A DNA stretch of 5,126 nt from NCBI GenBank assembly GCA_023437285.1, contig JAEZGP010000322.1:1-5126 (forward strand). Direction: 5' to 3'. The notes under the pieces were generated by a model. The model made no database searches and was not told the DNA's origin. It saw only the letters and a list, made by a program, of their open reading frames with translations. This document shows positions 1-5,126 of the stretch, in pieces. This stretch comes from Actinomycetes bacterium (GTDB lineage: Bacteria; Actinomycetota; Actinomycetes; Mycobacteriales; Micromonosporaceae). Every line of letters starts with the position of its first letter. Position 1 is the first letter of the stretch. A program made the position numbers and the translations under genes.

Positions 1-15
1 GAGCATAGCCGCGCG

Positions 16-1329
16 CTACGCCGCGGCGGCGACCGCCAGATCCGGCTCCGACCGTCCGGGCGGCACGGCGGGACGCGGCGGCGGGTCGGGGCGCTGGCGC
101 GGCGCGACGGCCAGGCGAGCCCCCAACACGACCACGAACAGCAGCGTGAGCAGCACGGTCTTGCCCCACGCGCCGATGCTGGCGGCCTGGCGGACCAGGT
201 CGGTGCCCTCGTGGTACATCCGCAGGACCCCGACGAACAGCACCACGTCGATGCACCAGCCGGCCACCCACCAGCCCCACCGCACGCGGATCAGCGCCAG
301 CAACGGCAACACCCACAGGAAGTACTGCGGGGAGTACACCTTGTTGAACGCCAGGAACACGCACAGCATCGCCGTGCCGACCTGCAACCAGGGATAGTCG
401 CCCGACCGGCGCCGGGCGATCCACCAGCCGGCGACGAGCGCGACGACCCAGCCGGCCCCGATGACCGCCATGCTGAACCGGTCGACCGTCTGCGTCGACC
501 AGTGCGGGAAACCCCAGTGGTAGATCGAGTTGCCGTCCAGGCTCACCTCGCGGCCCGCCTGGAAGGCATAGGTGGCCCACCAGCCGTCGAAGTTGATCGC
601 CATGAACGGGCCGTTCGCGGCGAGCCACGCCCCGCCACCCGCCCCGGCGACCAGGGCTGCGCCGCGCCGGTCGCGGGCCATGAGCCGCTCGATAAACAGC
701 GGCAGGAGGAAAAACCCGGGATAGATCTTCGTGGCGGCGCCGAGACCCAGGCAGGCCGCCGCGAGCGCGAAGCGGCGGTTGCGCCACGCCAGCACCGCGC
801 CGAGGGTCCAGGCCACGGGCAGCAGATCCCAGTTGTACACGGCGTAGAGCACCATCGCCGGGGCGGCCAGCACGATGAGCGCGCGCCGGCCCACGAGCGT
901 GAACAACTGCCAGGCGATGACCAACGCCACCGGCAGGAGGGCGACGGCCGACCAGGCGAGGAACTCACCCGAGTGATCGGCCGGCAGGGCCGTGGCCCAC
1001 ATGAAAAGCCCCGTGAGTACGGGGTACTCGATGGCGCCGTCGACCAGGTGGCCGGGCGGGTGCTCGGCCGGCTCGAGGTGACCCCGCACGTAGGGCAGCT
1101 GGTGGATGTCGATGCCCCGCCCCACCCACAGGTACTGGATGTCCGTGACGCACAGCAACCGGTAGCTGTTGGCCAGGTTGCGGGAGTAGCCGGACTCGTC
1201 GTAAGGCTCGCCCGAGCAGGGCGTCTTCGACAGGTAGCTGGCGAGGACCATGGTGGCGGCCAGCGCCATCACCAGGATGAGCGCCACGCGCCTGCGCCGG
1301 GTCACCACGAACCTCCGCCACCCGACCAT
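16..1329 (-). CDS. Polytopic GT-C glycosyltransferase, GT87/DUF2029 family (probable polyprenol-phosphate-sugar dependent)
   Basis: A 437-aa integral membrane protein. After a basic N-terminus (WRRFVVTRRRR) comes a membrane helix at about 14-32, then an extracytoplasmic loop (34-99) with C38, C60, TDIQYLWVGRG (62-72) and LPYVRG (78-83), then IEYPVLTGLF (100-109). This Cys...CxxD...LPY...EYPVLTG arrangement is typical of actinobacterial GT87 members; D63 is the best candidate for the loop acid used by GT-C enzymes, and the two cysteines may form a disulfide. Later marks are YNWDLLPVAW (165-174), ATKIYPGFFLLP (199-210) and FNKVYSPQYFLWVLPLLAL (328-346). I count roughly ten to twelve hydrophobic segments to residue 407, then a Pro/Arg-rich, probably cytoplasmic tail (410-437). 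Relatives such as mycobacterial PimE add mannose from polyprenyl-phosphate-mannose outside the membrane; the donor and acceptor here cannot be read from sequence. It has its own candidate promoter and no obvious tie to ergothioneine. Confidence 0.88.
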   Translation of the reverse strand: MVGWRRFVVTRRRRVALILVMALAATMVLASYLSKTPCSGEPYDESGYSRNLANSYRLLCVTDIQYLWVGRGIDIHQLPYVRGHLEPAEHPPGHLVDGAIEYPVLTGLFMWATALPADHSGEFLAWSAVALLPVALVIAWQLFTLVGRRALIVLAAPAMVLYAVYNWDLLPVAWTLGAVLAWRNRRFALAAACLGLGAATKIYPGFFLLPLFIERLMARDRRGAALVAGAGGGAWLAANGPFMAINFDGWWATYAFQAGREVSLDGNSIYHWGFPHWSTQTVDRFSMAVIGAGWVVALVAGWWIARRRSGDYPWLQVGTAMLCVFLAFNKVYSPQYFLWVLPLLALIRVRWGWWVAGWCIDVVLFVGVLRMYHEGTDLVRQAASIGAWGKTVLLTLLFVVVLGARLAVAPRQRPDPPPRPAVPPGRSEPDLAVAAAA

Positions 1330-1337
1330 GTCGGGAA

Positions 1338-1367
1338 ACGCTAGTGATCACGCGGGACCGGCCGCAA
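1338..1367 (-). promoter_or_regulatory. Candidate sigma-70-type promoter of the GT87 gene, probably leaderless
   Basis: On the minus strand TTGCGG (1367-1362) and TAGCGT (1343-1338) are separated by 18 bases and resemble -35 TTGACA and -10 TANNNT boxes. The -10 box ends eight bases before the ATG at 1329-1327, so transcription would begin at or within a base or two of the start codon. The sequence between (TTCCCGAC) has no Shine-Dalgarno match. The combination suggests a leaderless transcript and supports this ATG, but it is a pattern match only. Confidence 0.4.
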
Positions 1368-1445
1368 GACCCATGGATACGCGGGCTACGGCGCAGGGGT
1401 CATGGCGCGGTGGTGCCGATTCGACGGCGCGAAAGCTCCACGCGG

Positions 1446-1464
1446 CCGGCCGGGGGACGGCCGG
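1446..1464 (-). terminator. Second GC hairpin downstream of the EF-Tu domain II-like gene
   Basis: CCGGCCG (1446-1452) and CGGCCGG (1458-1464) form a 7-bp stem with a 5-base loop, 15 bases beyond the hairpin at 1480-1500 in the direction of transcription. There is no T-run. Paired hairpins between a gene end and the next gene's promoter are consistent with a transcriptional boundary here, but the evidence is structural only. Confidence 0.27.
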
Positions 1465-1479
1465 TTGGCGATCGGCCGG

Positions 1480-1500
1480 GACGACCGGTTCGCGGTCGTC
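1480..1500 (-). terminator. GC hairpin at the stop codon of the EF-Tu domain II-like gene
   Basis: GACGACCG (1480-1487) and CGGTCGTC (1493-1500) are exact inverted repeats, giving an 8-bp stem with a 5-base loop that overlaps the TGA at 1501-1499. No T-run follows. It may help to end transcription of the small gene, but such GC hairpins arise easily in DNA of this composition. Confidence 0.3.
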
Positions 1501-1852
1501 ACCCGGCCGCGCGCACCACATCGCCGCGCGCGACGTCGGCGGCGGTCAGGTCTTTGAGGAGCAGCCCGACGGACTCACCGGCCACCGGCGGCGTCGGCCG
1601 CTTCCGCGCTCGCTCCACGCCGACGACCGCCACGCTGGCGACGGCCGTGCCCGCCCGTTCCACGGTCACCACGCTGCCGGCCTCGACCGTCCCCGCCTCG
1701 ATCGTGCCGGTGACGACCAGCCCGCGCCGCCGGATGAAGAAGACGTCCTCCACGACGAGCCGGAAGTCGGCTGCCGTCGCCTCGGCGGCGGGCGTCCCGC
1801 CCTGCTCGGGGATGGCGAAGAGGTCGGTGTCACGCCGCCGGAACAAGCCCAT
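1499..1852 (-). CDS. Free-standing EF-Tu domain II-like beta-barrel protein
   Basis: A 117-aa protein beginning MGLFRRRDTD. Residues about 30-114 resemble domain II of translational GTPases: FRLVVEDVFFIRRRGLVVTG (30-49) continues with TIEAGTVEAGSVV (50-62), then a strand around VASVAVVGVERARK (75-88), AGESVGLLLKDLT (95-107) and a final VARGDVV (109-115). The pattern follows EF-Tu's IEDVFxIxGRGxVVTGRIExG, the VGLLLRGI stretch and the VERGxVL ending. There is no GTPase domain: no P-loop GxxxxGK, no DxxG and no NKxD. It is therefore not an elongation factor, and its role is unknown. Short actinobacterial proteins of this kind exist and are often labelled EF-Tu/IF-2/RF-3 family; binding to RNA, ribosome or a partner protein is only a guess. 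The start is chosen as the only ATG before the domain, though the frame is open further upstream. It lies 100 bases after egtD on the same strand; no functional link is evident. Confidence 0.8.
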   Translation of the reverse strand: MGLFRRRDTDLFAIPEQGGTPAAEATAADFRLVVEDVFFIRRRGLVVTGTIEAGTVEAGSVVTVERAGTAVASVAVVGVERARKRPTPPVAGESVGLLLKDLTAADVARGDVVRAAG

Positions 1853-1858
1853 GCGGTC

Positions 1859-1864
1859 ACGGTA
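1859..1864 (-). promoter_or_regulatory. Candidate -10 element for a leaderless start of the EF-Tu domain II-like gene
   Basis: TACCGT (TANNNT pattern) lies on the minus strand six bases before the ATG at 1852-1850, the spacing expected when transcription begins at the start codon. No Shine-Dalgarno sequence precedes this ATG, which agrees with a leaderless message. No -35 match is visible at 17 bases spacing, so this is weak. Confidence 0.22.
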
Positions 1865-1893
1865 ACGGTCGGCCGCCAGCCGCCCGCGCGGTG

Positions 1894-1985
1894 AGCGGCC
1901 CGCGCGGGCGAGTGCGACCGCTTAGCGGGCCCGCGCGGGCGAGCGCGACCGCTTAGCGGCCGGCGCGGGCGAGCGCGACCCCGAA
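1894..1985 (-). repeat. Three tandem ~30-base copies of the egtD 3' end
   Basis: Three consecutive units of 31, 31 and 30 bases lie at 1985-1955, 1954-1924 and 1923-1894. The first is the coding tail of egtD (FGVALARAG plus part of the final Arg codon and stop); the other two are non-coding. On the minus strand the shared core is GTCGCGCTCGCCCGCGC, with one G-to-A change in the third unit. The two non-coding units differ from each other by about one substitution and one single-base indel, so they are closer to each other than to the genic unit. The middle unit still reads AVALARAG in the egtD frame, but an extra C shifts its own TAA out of frame. This looks like tandem duplication from the gene end outward. 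Confidence 0.85.
1898..1940 (-). terminator. Possible hairpin terminator after egtD (12-bp GC stem, no U-tract)
   Basis: The perfect palindrome GCCCGCGCGGGC occurs at 1898-1909 and again at 1929-1940, in the two non-coding copies of the egtD tail. The two can pair with each other as a 12-bp all-GC stem around a 19-base loop, starting 13 bases after the egtD stop codon. No T-run follows on the minus strand, so this would be a U-less hairpin of the kind proposed in actinobacteria, or an RNA-stabilising 3' structure. Termination is inferred, not shown. Confidence 0.35.
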
Positions 1986-2921
1986 GCGGGACTGCGGGTC
2001 GGTCCACCAGTGGCGCTGCTCGAAACCGGCCGCCGCCAGTTCACCGGCCAGGCCCGCCGGCCGGAACTTGGCCGACACCTCCGTGCGCAGTTCCTCGCCG
2101 GCGTCGAAGTTGACCGTCATGTTCAGCTCGCCGACCGTGACCGACATGGGGCGTTCGGCGCGCAGCCGCATCTCGATCCACTCCTCGTCGGGGTTCCAGA
2201 GCGCCACGTGGGCGAAGGCGTCCACCTCGAAGTCGGCGCCGAGCTCGCGGTTGACCACGCGCAGCACGTTGCGGTTGAACTCGGCCGTGACGCCGGCCGC
2301 GTCGTCGTACGCGGGCACCAGCACGGCCGGGTCCTTGACCAGGTCGGCGCCGAGCAGCAGCCACTCCCCCTCGTCGAGCACGTCGCGCAGGGCGCCGAGG
2401 AACGCGGCCCGCTCCGCCGGCAACAGGTTGCCGATGGTGCCGCCGAGGAAGGCGACGACCCGGCCGCCGCCGCGCGGGATCGTGCCCAGGTGCCGGGTCA
2501 GGTCACCGACGATGCCGTGCACGGCCAGGCCCGGGTAGTCCCCGGTGAGCCGCTCGACCGCCTCGCGCAGGGCCGCCACGGACACGTCCAGCGGCACGAA
2601 CCCGCCGAGGGTGCCGTGCGCGAGCAGCGCGTCCAGGAGCAGCCGGGTCTTCTCCGACGAGCCCGAACCGAGTTCCACCAGCGTCTTCGCGTCCGTGACG
2701 CGGGCGATCTCGCCTGCCCGTTCGGCGAGGATGGCCCGCTCGGCGCGGGTCGGGTAGTACTCGGGCAGGCGGGTGATCTCCTCGAACAGTTCGCTGCCCC
2801 GGGCGTCGTAGAACCACTTGGGCGGCAGCCACTTCGGGTCGGCGGCCAGGCCGGCGGCCACGTCGTGGCGCAGCGCGGCGGCCAGGTCGGACTCGTCGAG
2901 GTGAATCTCCAGCTCGGTCAT
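1953..2921 (-). CDS. egtD: EgtD, L-histidine N-alpha-methyltransferase (hercynine-forming)
   Basis: A 322-aa SAM-dependent methyltransferase that adds three methyl groups to the alpha-amino group of histidine, giving hercynine, the first ergothioneine intermediate. The length almost equals mycobacterial EgtD (about 321). Visible motifs are KWFYDARGSELFEEITRLPE (35-54) followed by YYPTRAE (55-61), typical of the family N-terminus; LVELGSGSSEKT (81-92), the SAM-binding glycine-rich loop; LDVS (111-114) with the acidic residue expected to hold the SAM ribose; GDLT (139-142); FLGGTIGNL (158-166) with N165; Y205 in PAYDDAAGVT; and EVSAKF (281-286), whose Glu/Ser pair corresponds to the histidine-imidazole contacts. 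Most of these sit one residue before their counterparts in the characterised M. smegmatis enzyme, as I recall its numbering. The start overlaps the egtC stop (ATGA). The C-terminus GVALARAGR is the expected end of the fold, and its coding bases are repeated just downstream. Confidence 0.97.
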   Translation of the reverse strand: MTELEIHLDESDLAAALRHDVAAGLAADPKWLPPKWFYDARGSELFEEITRLPEYYPTRAERAILAERAGEIARVTDAKTLVELGSGSSEKTRLLLDALLAHGTLGGFVPLDVSVAALREAVERLTGDYPGLAVHGIVGDLTRHLGTIPRGGGRVVAFLGGTIGNLLPAERAAFLGALRDVLDEGEWLLLGADLVKDPAVLVPAYDDAAGVTAEFNRNVLRVVNRELGADFEVDAFAHVALWNPDEEWIEMRLRAERPMSVTVGELNMTVNFDAGEELRTEVSAKFRPAGLAGELAAAGFEQRHWWTDPQSRFGVALARAGR

Positions 2922-3667
2922 GGTCTCCCCAGGTCGGTGATGTCGACTGTGGTCGCGGTGGCGACGAGCAGGTGCCCGTCGGGAACGGTCCGCCAGGCGG
3001 GGTCGTCGTCGAGCGGCTCGGAGCTGACCAGCACCGAGCCGGGGCGTACGCGCACCGACAGGGCGTGGCCCACGGTGGTCGCGGCGACGCGTACGCCGTC
3101 GGTGAGTAGGAGGTTGAGGCGCGAACCCGCAGCCGCGGCAGCCACCTCGGCCACCGTCTCGGCCGCGGCCTTGTCCAGTGGCACGCCGGCGCGCAGGCGG
3201 TCGCGGACGAGCGCCCACAGCAGGGCCGCGTCCGTGGGTGCGTCGAGGGTGAGCAGGTCGCGGGTGGGCAGCCGGGCGGCGAGCCCGGCCACCGCGTCGG
3301 GCCAGCCGGCCACGCCCCCGTTGTGGCTGAACAGCCACGGCCCCTCACCGAACGGCGCGGCGGCGTGCTCCGTCACCGGCATTCCCACGGTGGCCGAGCG
3401 CACGGCCGCCAACACCGCCCCCGCGCGGGTCGCGGCGGCCAGCGCGGGCAGCGTCGGGTCACTCCACAGGGGACCGGCCCGGCGGTAGCGCACGGGCGTC
3501 GCGGCGCCGGGCGGATACCAGCCCACGCCGAAGCCGTCCGCGTTGATCGTGCCGCCCCCGCGCATGTCACGCGGTGCCCACGACTGCCGGACCAGGGCGT
3601 GCGGCGGGTCGAACAGCAGCGTCGACAACGGCGCGGGCGGTCCGAGGTAGGCCAGGTGCCGGCACAT
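2918..3667 (-). CDS. egtC: EgtC, gamma-glutamyl-hercynylcysteine sulfoxide amidohydrolase
   Basis: A 249-aa class II glutamine amidotransferase-like (N-terminal nucleophile) hydrolase that removes the gamma-glutamyl group from the EgtB product, releasing hercynylcysteine sulfoxide and glutamate in the cytoplasm. The protein begins MCRHLAYLGP, so Cys2 becomes the N-terminal nucleophile after Met removal. That fixes the start at 3667 although the reading frame is open far upstream, through antisense-free egtB sequence, to 4810. Other family marks are the NADGFGVGWY loop (42-51), RSATVG (90-95), FSHNGGV (113-119) and VSSEPLDDDP (214-223). The ATG shares one base with the egtB stop (TGATG). No good Shine-Dalgarno sequence is present (GAGCTGGGCTG precedes the ATG), so translation probably depends on reinitiation after egtB. 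The stop overlaps the egtD start by four bases. It is about 20 residues longer than mycobacterial EgtC, with no obvious extra domain. Confidence 0.95.
   Translation of the reverse strand: MCRHLAYLGPPAPLSTLLFDPPHALVRQSWAPRDMRGGGTINADGFGVGWYPPGAATPVRYRRAGPLWSDPTLPALAAATRAGAVLAAVRSATVGMPVTEHAAAPFGEGPWLFSHNGGVAGWPDAVAGLAARLPTRDLLTLDAPTDAALLWALVRDRLRAGVPLDKAAAETVAEVAAAAAGSRLNLLLTDGVRVAATTVGHALSVRVRPGSVLVSSEPLDDDPAWRTVPDGHLLVATATTVDITDLGRP
2925..2930 (-). promoter_or_regulatory. Probable ribosome binding site of egtD (GGGGAG)
   Basis: GGGGAG on the minus strand ends three bases before the egtD ATG (2921-2919); its GGGG core is five bases away. It is a moderate, slightly close Shine-Dalgarno match inside the end of egtC and supports choosing the short egtD start rather than the upstream extension of the open frame to 3338. 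Confidence 0.55.
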
Positions 3668-4977
3668 CAGCCCAGCTCGTCGGGGCTCAGGTCGCGGGCA
3701 CAGCGGAAGCCGCTGAAGATCTGCCGGCGGATCGGGTAGTCCCAGTTGCGGAAGGGGCCCCGGCACGCGGCCGCGTCCGTGCCGAACGAACCGCCGCGCA
3801 GCACCTTGTAGTCGGGCCCGAAGAACACCTCCGAGTACTCCCGGTAGGGGAAGGCGACGAAGCCCGGGTACGGCCGGAAGTCGCTCGACGTCCACTCCCA
3901 CACGTCGCCGATGAGCTGGTGCGCGCCGAGCGGCGAGGCGCCGTCCGGGTAGGCGCCGACCGGGGCTGGCGACAGGTGGCGCTGGCCCAGGTTGGCGTGC
4001 TGGGGACCGGGCGGCTCGTCGCCCCACGGGTATTTCCGCGACCGGCCGGTGGCCGGATCGTGGCGGGCCGCCTTCTCCCATTCGGCCTCCGTGGGCAGGC
4101 GGCGGCCGGCCCAGGCCGCGTACGCCTCGGCCTCGTAGAAGCACACGTGCACCACCGGCTCGTCGGGCTCGATCGGCACGGTGCGGCCGAACTGGGTGTG
4201 TGCCCAGCCGGCCCCGTCGCGGACCCAGTGCTTCGGGGCGATCAGGTCCGCCTCGTGCCGGTGCGTCCAGCCGGCCGGGCTCCACCAGCGCGGGTCGTCG
4301 TACCCGCCGTCTGCGATGAACCGCTCGTACTGGCCGTTGGTAACCGGGGCGGCGTCGATCGCGAACGCGGCGACGTCGACCAGGTGGGCGGGCCGCTCGT
4401 TGTCCAGCGCCCACGGCTCGGTGCTCGTCCCCATCTCGAACGGGCCGCCGGGGACGATGACCTCGCCGGCCACGGGCGTGCGGGCCCGGGGCGGCGCCGG
4501 CGCGTCGAGCACCGCCGGCCCGACCCGCAGCTGGTGCGTGGCGAGCATGGTCTCGTCGTGCTGCTGCTCGTGCTGCACGATCATGCCGAACGCGAAGCCG
4601 TCGGCGACCAGCGGCCGCCCCTCGTCCAGGCGTACCCGGTCGAGCACGTCGAGGGCCTTGTCGCGCACCGTCGCCACGTACGCGCGGGCCTCGGCGGGGT
4701 TGAGCAGCGGCAGGGCCGGCCGGTCGCGGCGCGGGTGCTTGAAGGCGTCGTACAGTTCGTCGATGTCGCGGCGCACGGGCTCGCGGCCGCCCACGTCGCG
4801 CACCAGCCACAGTTCCTCCTGGTTGCCGACGTGCGCGAGGTCCCAGACCAGCGGCGACATCAGCGGCGAGTGCTGGCGCACCAGGTCGGCGTCGTCGACG
4901 GCCTCCGTGAGGGCTGCGGTGCGGTCGCGCGCGCTTACCAACTGCTCGGCGACGTGGGTTCTGAGCTGTTCGGTCAT
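3667..4977 (-). CDS. egtB: EgtB, hercynylcysteine sulfoxide synthase (gamma-glutamyl-hercynylcysteine S-oxide forming)
   Basis: A 436-aa non-haem iron enzyme that uses O2 to couple hercynine to gamma-glutamylcysteine, forming the C-S bond and sulfoxide of the ergothioneine pathway; cytoplasmic. The N-terminal DinB-like domain (about residues 10-145) holds the expected 3-His iron site: H49 in DLAHVG, and H136 and H140 in HEQQHDETM. An RxxR pair (R83/R86) resembles the thiol-substrate arginines of characterised mycobacterial EgtB. The C-terminal FGE-sulfatase/C-type-lectin-like domain (about 170-427) shows GGPFEMG, PVTNGQYERF, RRLPTEAEWEKAAR, YPWGDE, GDVWEWTSS, VLRGGSF and a closing GFRCARD. 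The PYREYSEVFF segment (377-386) carries tyrosines at 378 and 381, one of which should be the catalytic tyrosine; NWD (411-413) matches the substrate-contact motif. Length is close to mycobacterial EgtB (about 430). The start is fixed by AGGAGG 7 bases upstream and by the ATGA overlap with egtA. Neighbouring egtA and egtC support gamma-glutamylcysteine rather than free cysteine as thiol donor. Confidence 0.96.
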   Translation of the reverse strand: MTEQLRTHVAEQLVSARDRTAALTEAVDDADLVRQHSPLMSPLVWDLAHVGNQEELWLVRDVGGREPVRRDIDELYDAFKHPRRDRPALPLLNPAEARAYVATVRDKALDVLDRVRLDEGRPLVADGFAFGMIVQHEQQHDETMLATHQLRVGPAVLDAPAPPRARTPVAGEVIVPGGPFEMGTSTEPWALDNERPAHLVDVAAFAIDAAPVTNGQYERFIADGGYDDPRWWSPAGWTHRHEADLIAPKHWVRDGAGWAHTQFGRTVPIEPDEPVVHVCFYEAEAYAAWAGRRLPTEAEWEKAARHDPATGRSRKYPWGDEPPGPQHANLGQRHLSPAPVGAYPDGASPLGAHQLIGDVWEWTSSDFRPYPGFVAFPYREYSEVFFGPDYKVLRGGSFGTDAAACRGPFRNWDYPIRRQIFSGFRCARDLSPDELG

Positions 4978-5126
4978 GTCGTGTCCTCCTGAGGGCGCAG
5001 GCGTCGGTCGACGATGTCGTGCACGAAACGCTGGGTGGTGGCGGACAGGCCGGTGCGGTCGAGTCCGGCGAGGGCGAGGTCGAGCAGGTCGACGGCCGCC
5101 CGCCGTATGGCCGGGTCGGCCAGGCC
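4974..5126 (-). CDS. egtA: EgtA, glutamate-cysteine ligase, C-terminal fragment (5' part outside window)
   Basis: The frame is open from the window edge to a TGA at 4976-4974 and encodes 50 residues beginning GLADPAIRRAAVDLLDLALA and ending FVHDIVDRRLRPQEDTT. No catalytic part is visible, so the name rests mainly on position: it directly precedes egtB and overlaps it by four bases (ATGA), which is where egtA sits in actinobacterial egtABCD operons. The helical, leucine/alanine-rich stretch followed by a FVxxxVxRR-type helix and a short polar tail is compatible with the end of an actinobacterial glutamate-cysteine ligase. EgtA would join glutamate and cysteine with ATP in the cytoplasm to give gamma-glutamylcysteine, the sulfur donor used by EgtB. 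Its last codons (encoding PQED) also carry the egtB ribosome binding site. An unrelated upstream gene cannot be excluded from 50 residues. Confidence 0.75.
   Translation of the reverse strand, partial: GLADPAIRRAAVDLLDLALAGLDRTGLSATTQRFVHDIVDRRLRPQEDTT
4985..4990 (-). promoter_or_regulatory. Ribosome binding site of egtB (AGGAGG)
   Basis: On the minus strand AGGAGG lies 7 bases upstream of the ATG at 4977-4975, an ideal Shine-Dalgarno match and spacing. It lies inside the egtA reading frame. It supports the egtB start and suggests that egtB is initiated efficiently in its own right as well as by coupling to egtA termination. Confidence 0.85.

Noticed and set aside
211..1344. 377-aa plus-strand open frame opposite the glycosyltransferase
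   Set aside because: It is antisense to a clear GT87 membrane protein, is rich in His/Arg/Pro/Gly with no recognisable domain, and is the expected by-product of high-GC codon use.
1250..1894. Plus-strand open frames of 214 and 173 aa covering the gap and the small gene
   Set aside because: Their compositions (Arg/Ala/Pro or Ser/Thr/Arg-rich) show no domain, and both lie opposite a frame that matches EF-Tu domain II.
1894..1985. CRISPR-like array of ~30-base repeats
   Set aside because: The copies are directly adjacent with no spacers, and one is part of a coding sequence.
1666..2007. 113-aa minus-strand frame spanning the repeats
   Set aside because: It crosses the end of egtD and the start of the small gene in another frame, with Arg/Pro/Ser/Ala-rich sequence and no domain.
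1953..3338. 461-aa minus-strand frame as an N-terminally extended EgtD
   Set aside because: The extension is shadow sequence over egtC; the MTELEIHLDE start matches the normal family length, has a Shine-Dalgarno sequence and overlaps the egtC stop.
2010..3488. 492-aa plus-strand open frame opposite egtD and egtC
   Set aside because: Antisense shadow of two well-supported enzymes; low-complexity composition.
2918..4810. 630-aa minus-strand frame as an EgtC fusion protein
   Set aside because: Residues before MCRHLAY are out-of-frame egtB sequence of Arg/Pro/Ala type. Cys2 must become N-terminal for the enzyme to work, which demands the start at 3667.
3574..4992. 472-aa plus-strand open frame opposite egtB
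   Set aside because: Antisense shadow; egtB on the other strand carries all catalytic motifs.

Overview
The window is very GC-rich, densely coded and read entirely from the minus strand. Gene content (a mycothiol-type actinobacterial ergothioneine operon and a GT-C membrane glycosyltransferase of the GT87 kind) and strong G/C preference at third codon positions point to a high-GC Actinomycetota chromosome. A Micromonosporaceae-like genome is my best guess, but that family-level call is only an impression.

Reading in the direction of transcription (right to left): 5126-4974 is the last 50 codons of egtA (glutamate-cysteine ligase). It is followed without gaps by egtB (4977-3667, sulfoxide synthase), egtC (3667-2918, gamma-glutamyl amidohydrolase) and egtD (2921-1953, histidine N-alpha-trimethyltransferase). 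The junctions are a 4-base ATGA overlap, a 1-base TGATG overlap and another ATGA overlap, so this is one translationally coupled operon. Together the products make gamma-glutamylcysteine (EgtA), trimethylate histidine to hercynine (EgtD), join the two oxidatively as a sulfoxide (EgtB) and remove the glutamate (EgtC). The final C-S lyase step (EgtE) is not encoded next to egtD in this window.

The 3' end of egtD is followed by two degenerate tandem copies of its own last ~30 bases (1894-1954). These carry self-complementary GC palindromes and may form the hairpin that ends the operon. Next comes a small 117-aa protein (1852-1499) that looks like a free-standing EF-Tu domain II with no GTPase domain. 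It is followed by a 169-base gap with two GC hairpins and a candidate promoter. Last is a 437-aa polytopic GT87/DUF2029 glycosyltransferase (1329-16), which may be translated from a leaderless message. Bases 1-15 hold nothing I can identify.

The ergothioneine genes are ordinary members of known families. The less usual items are the tandem duplication of the egtD tail including its stop codon, the orphan EF-Tu domain II protein, and the leaderless-looking starts of the two downstream genes. I see no convincing undescribed multi-gene system here.
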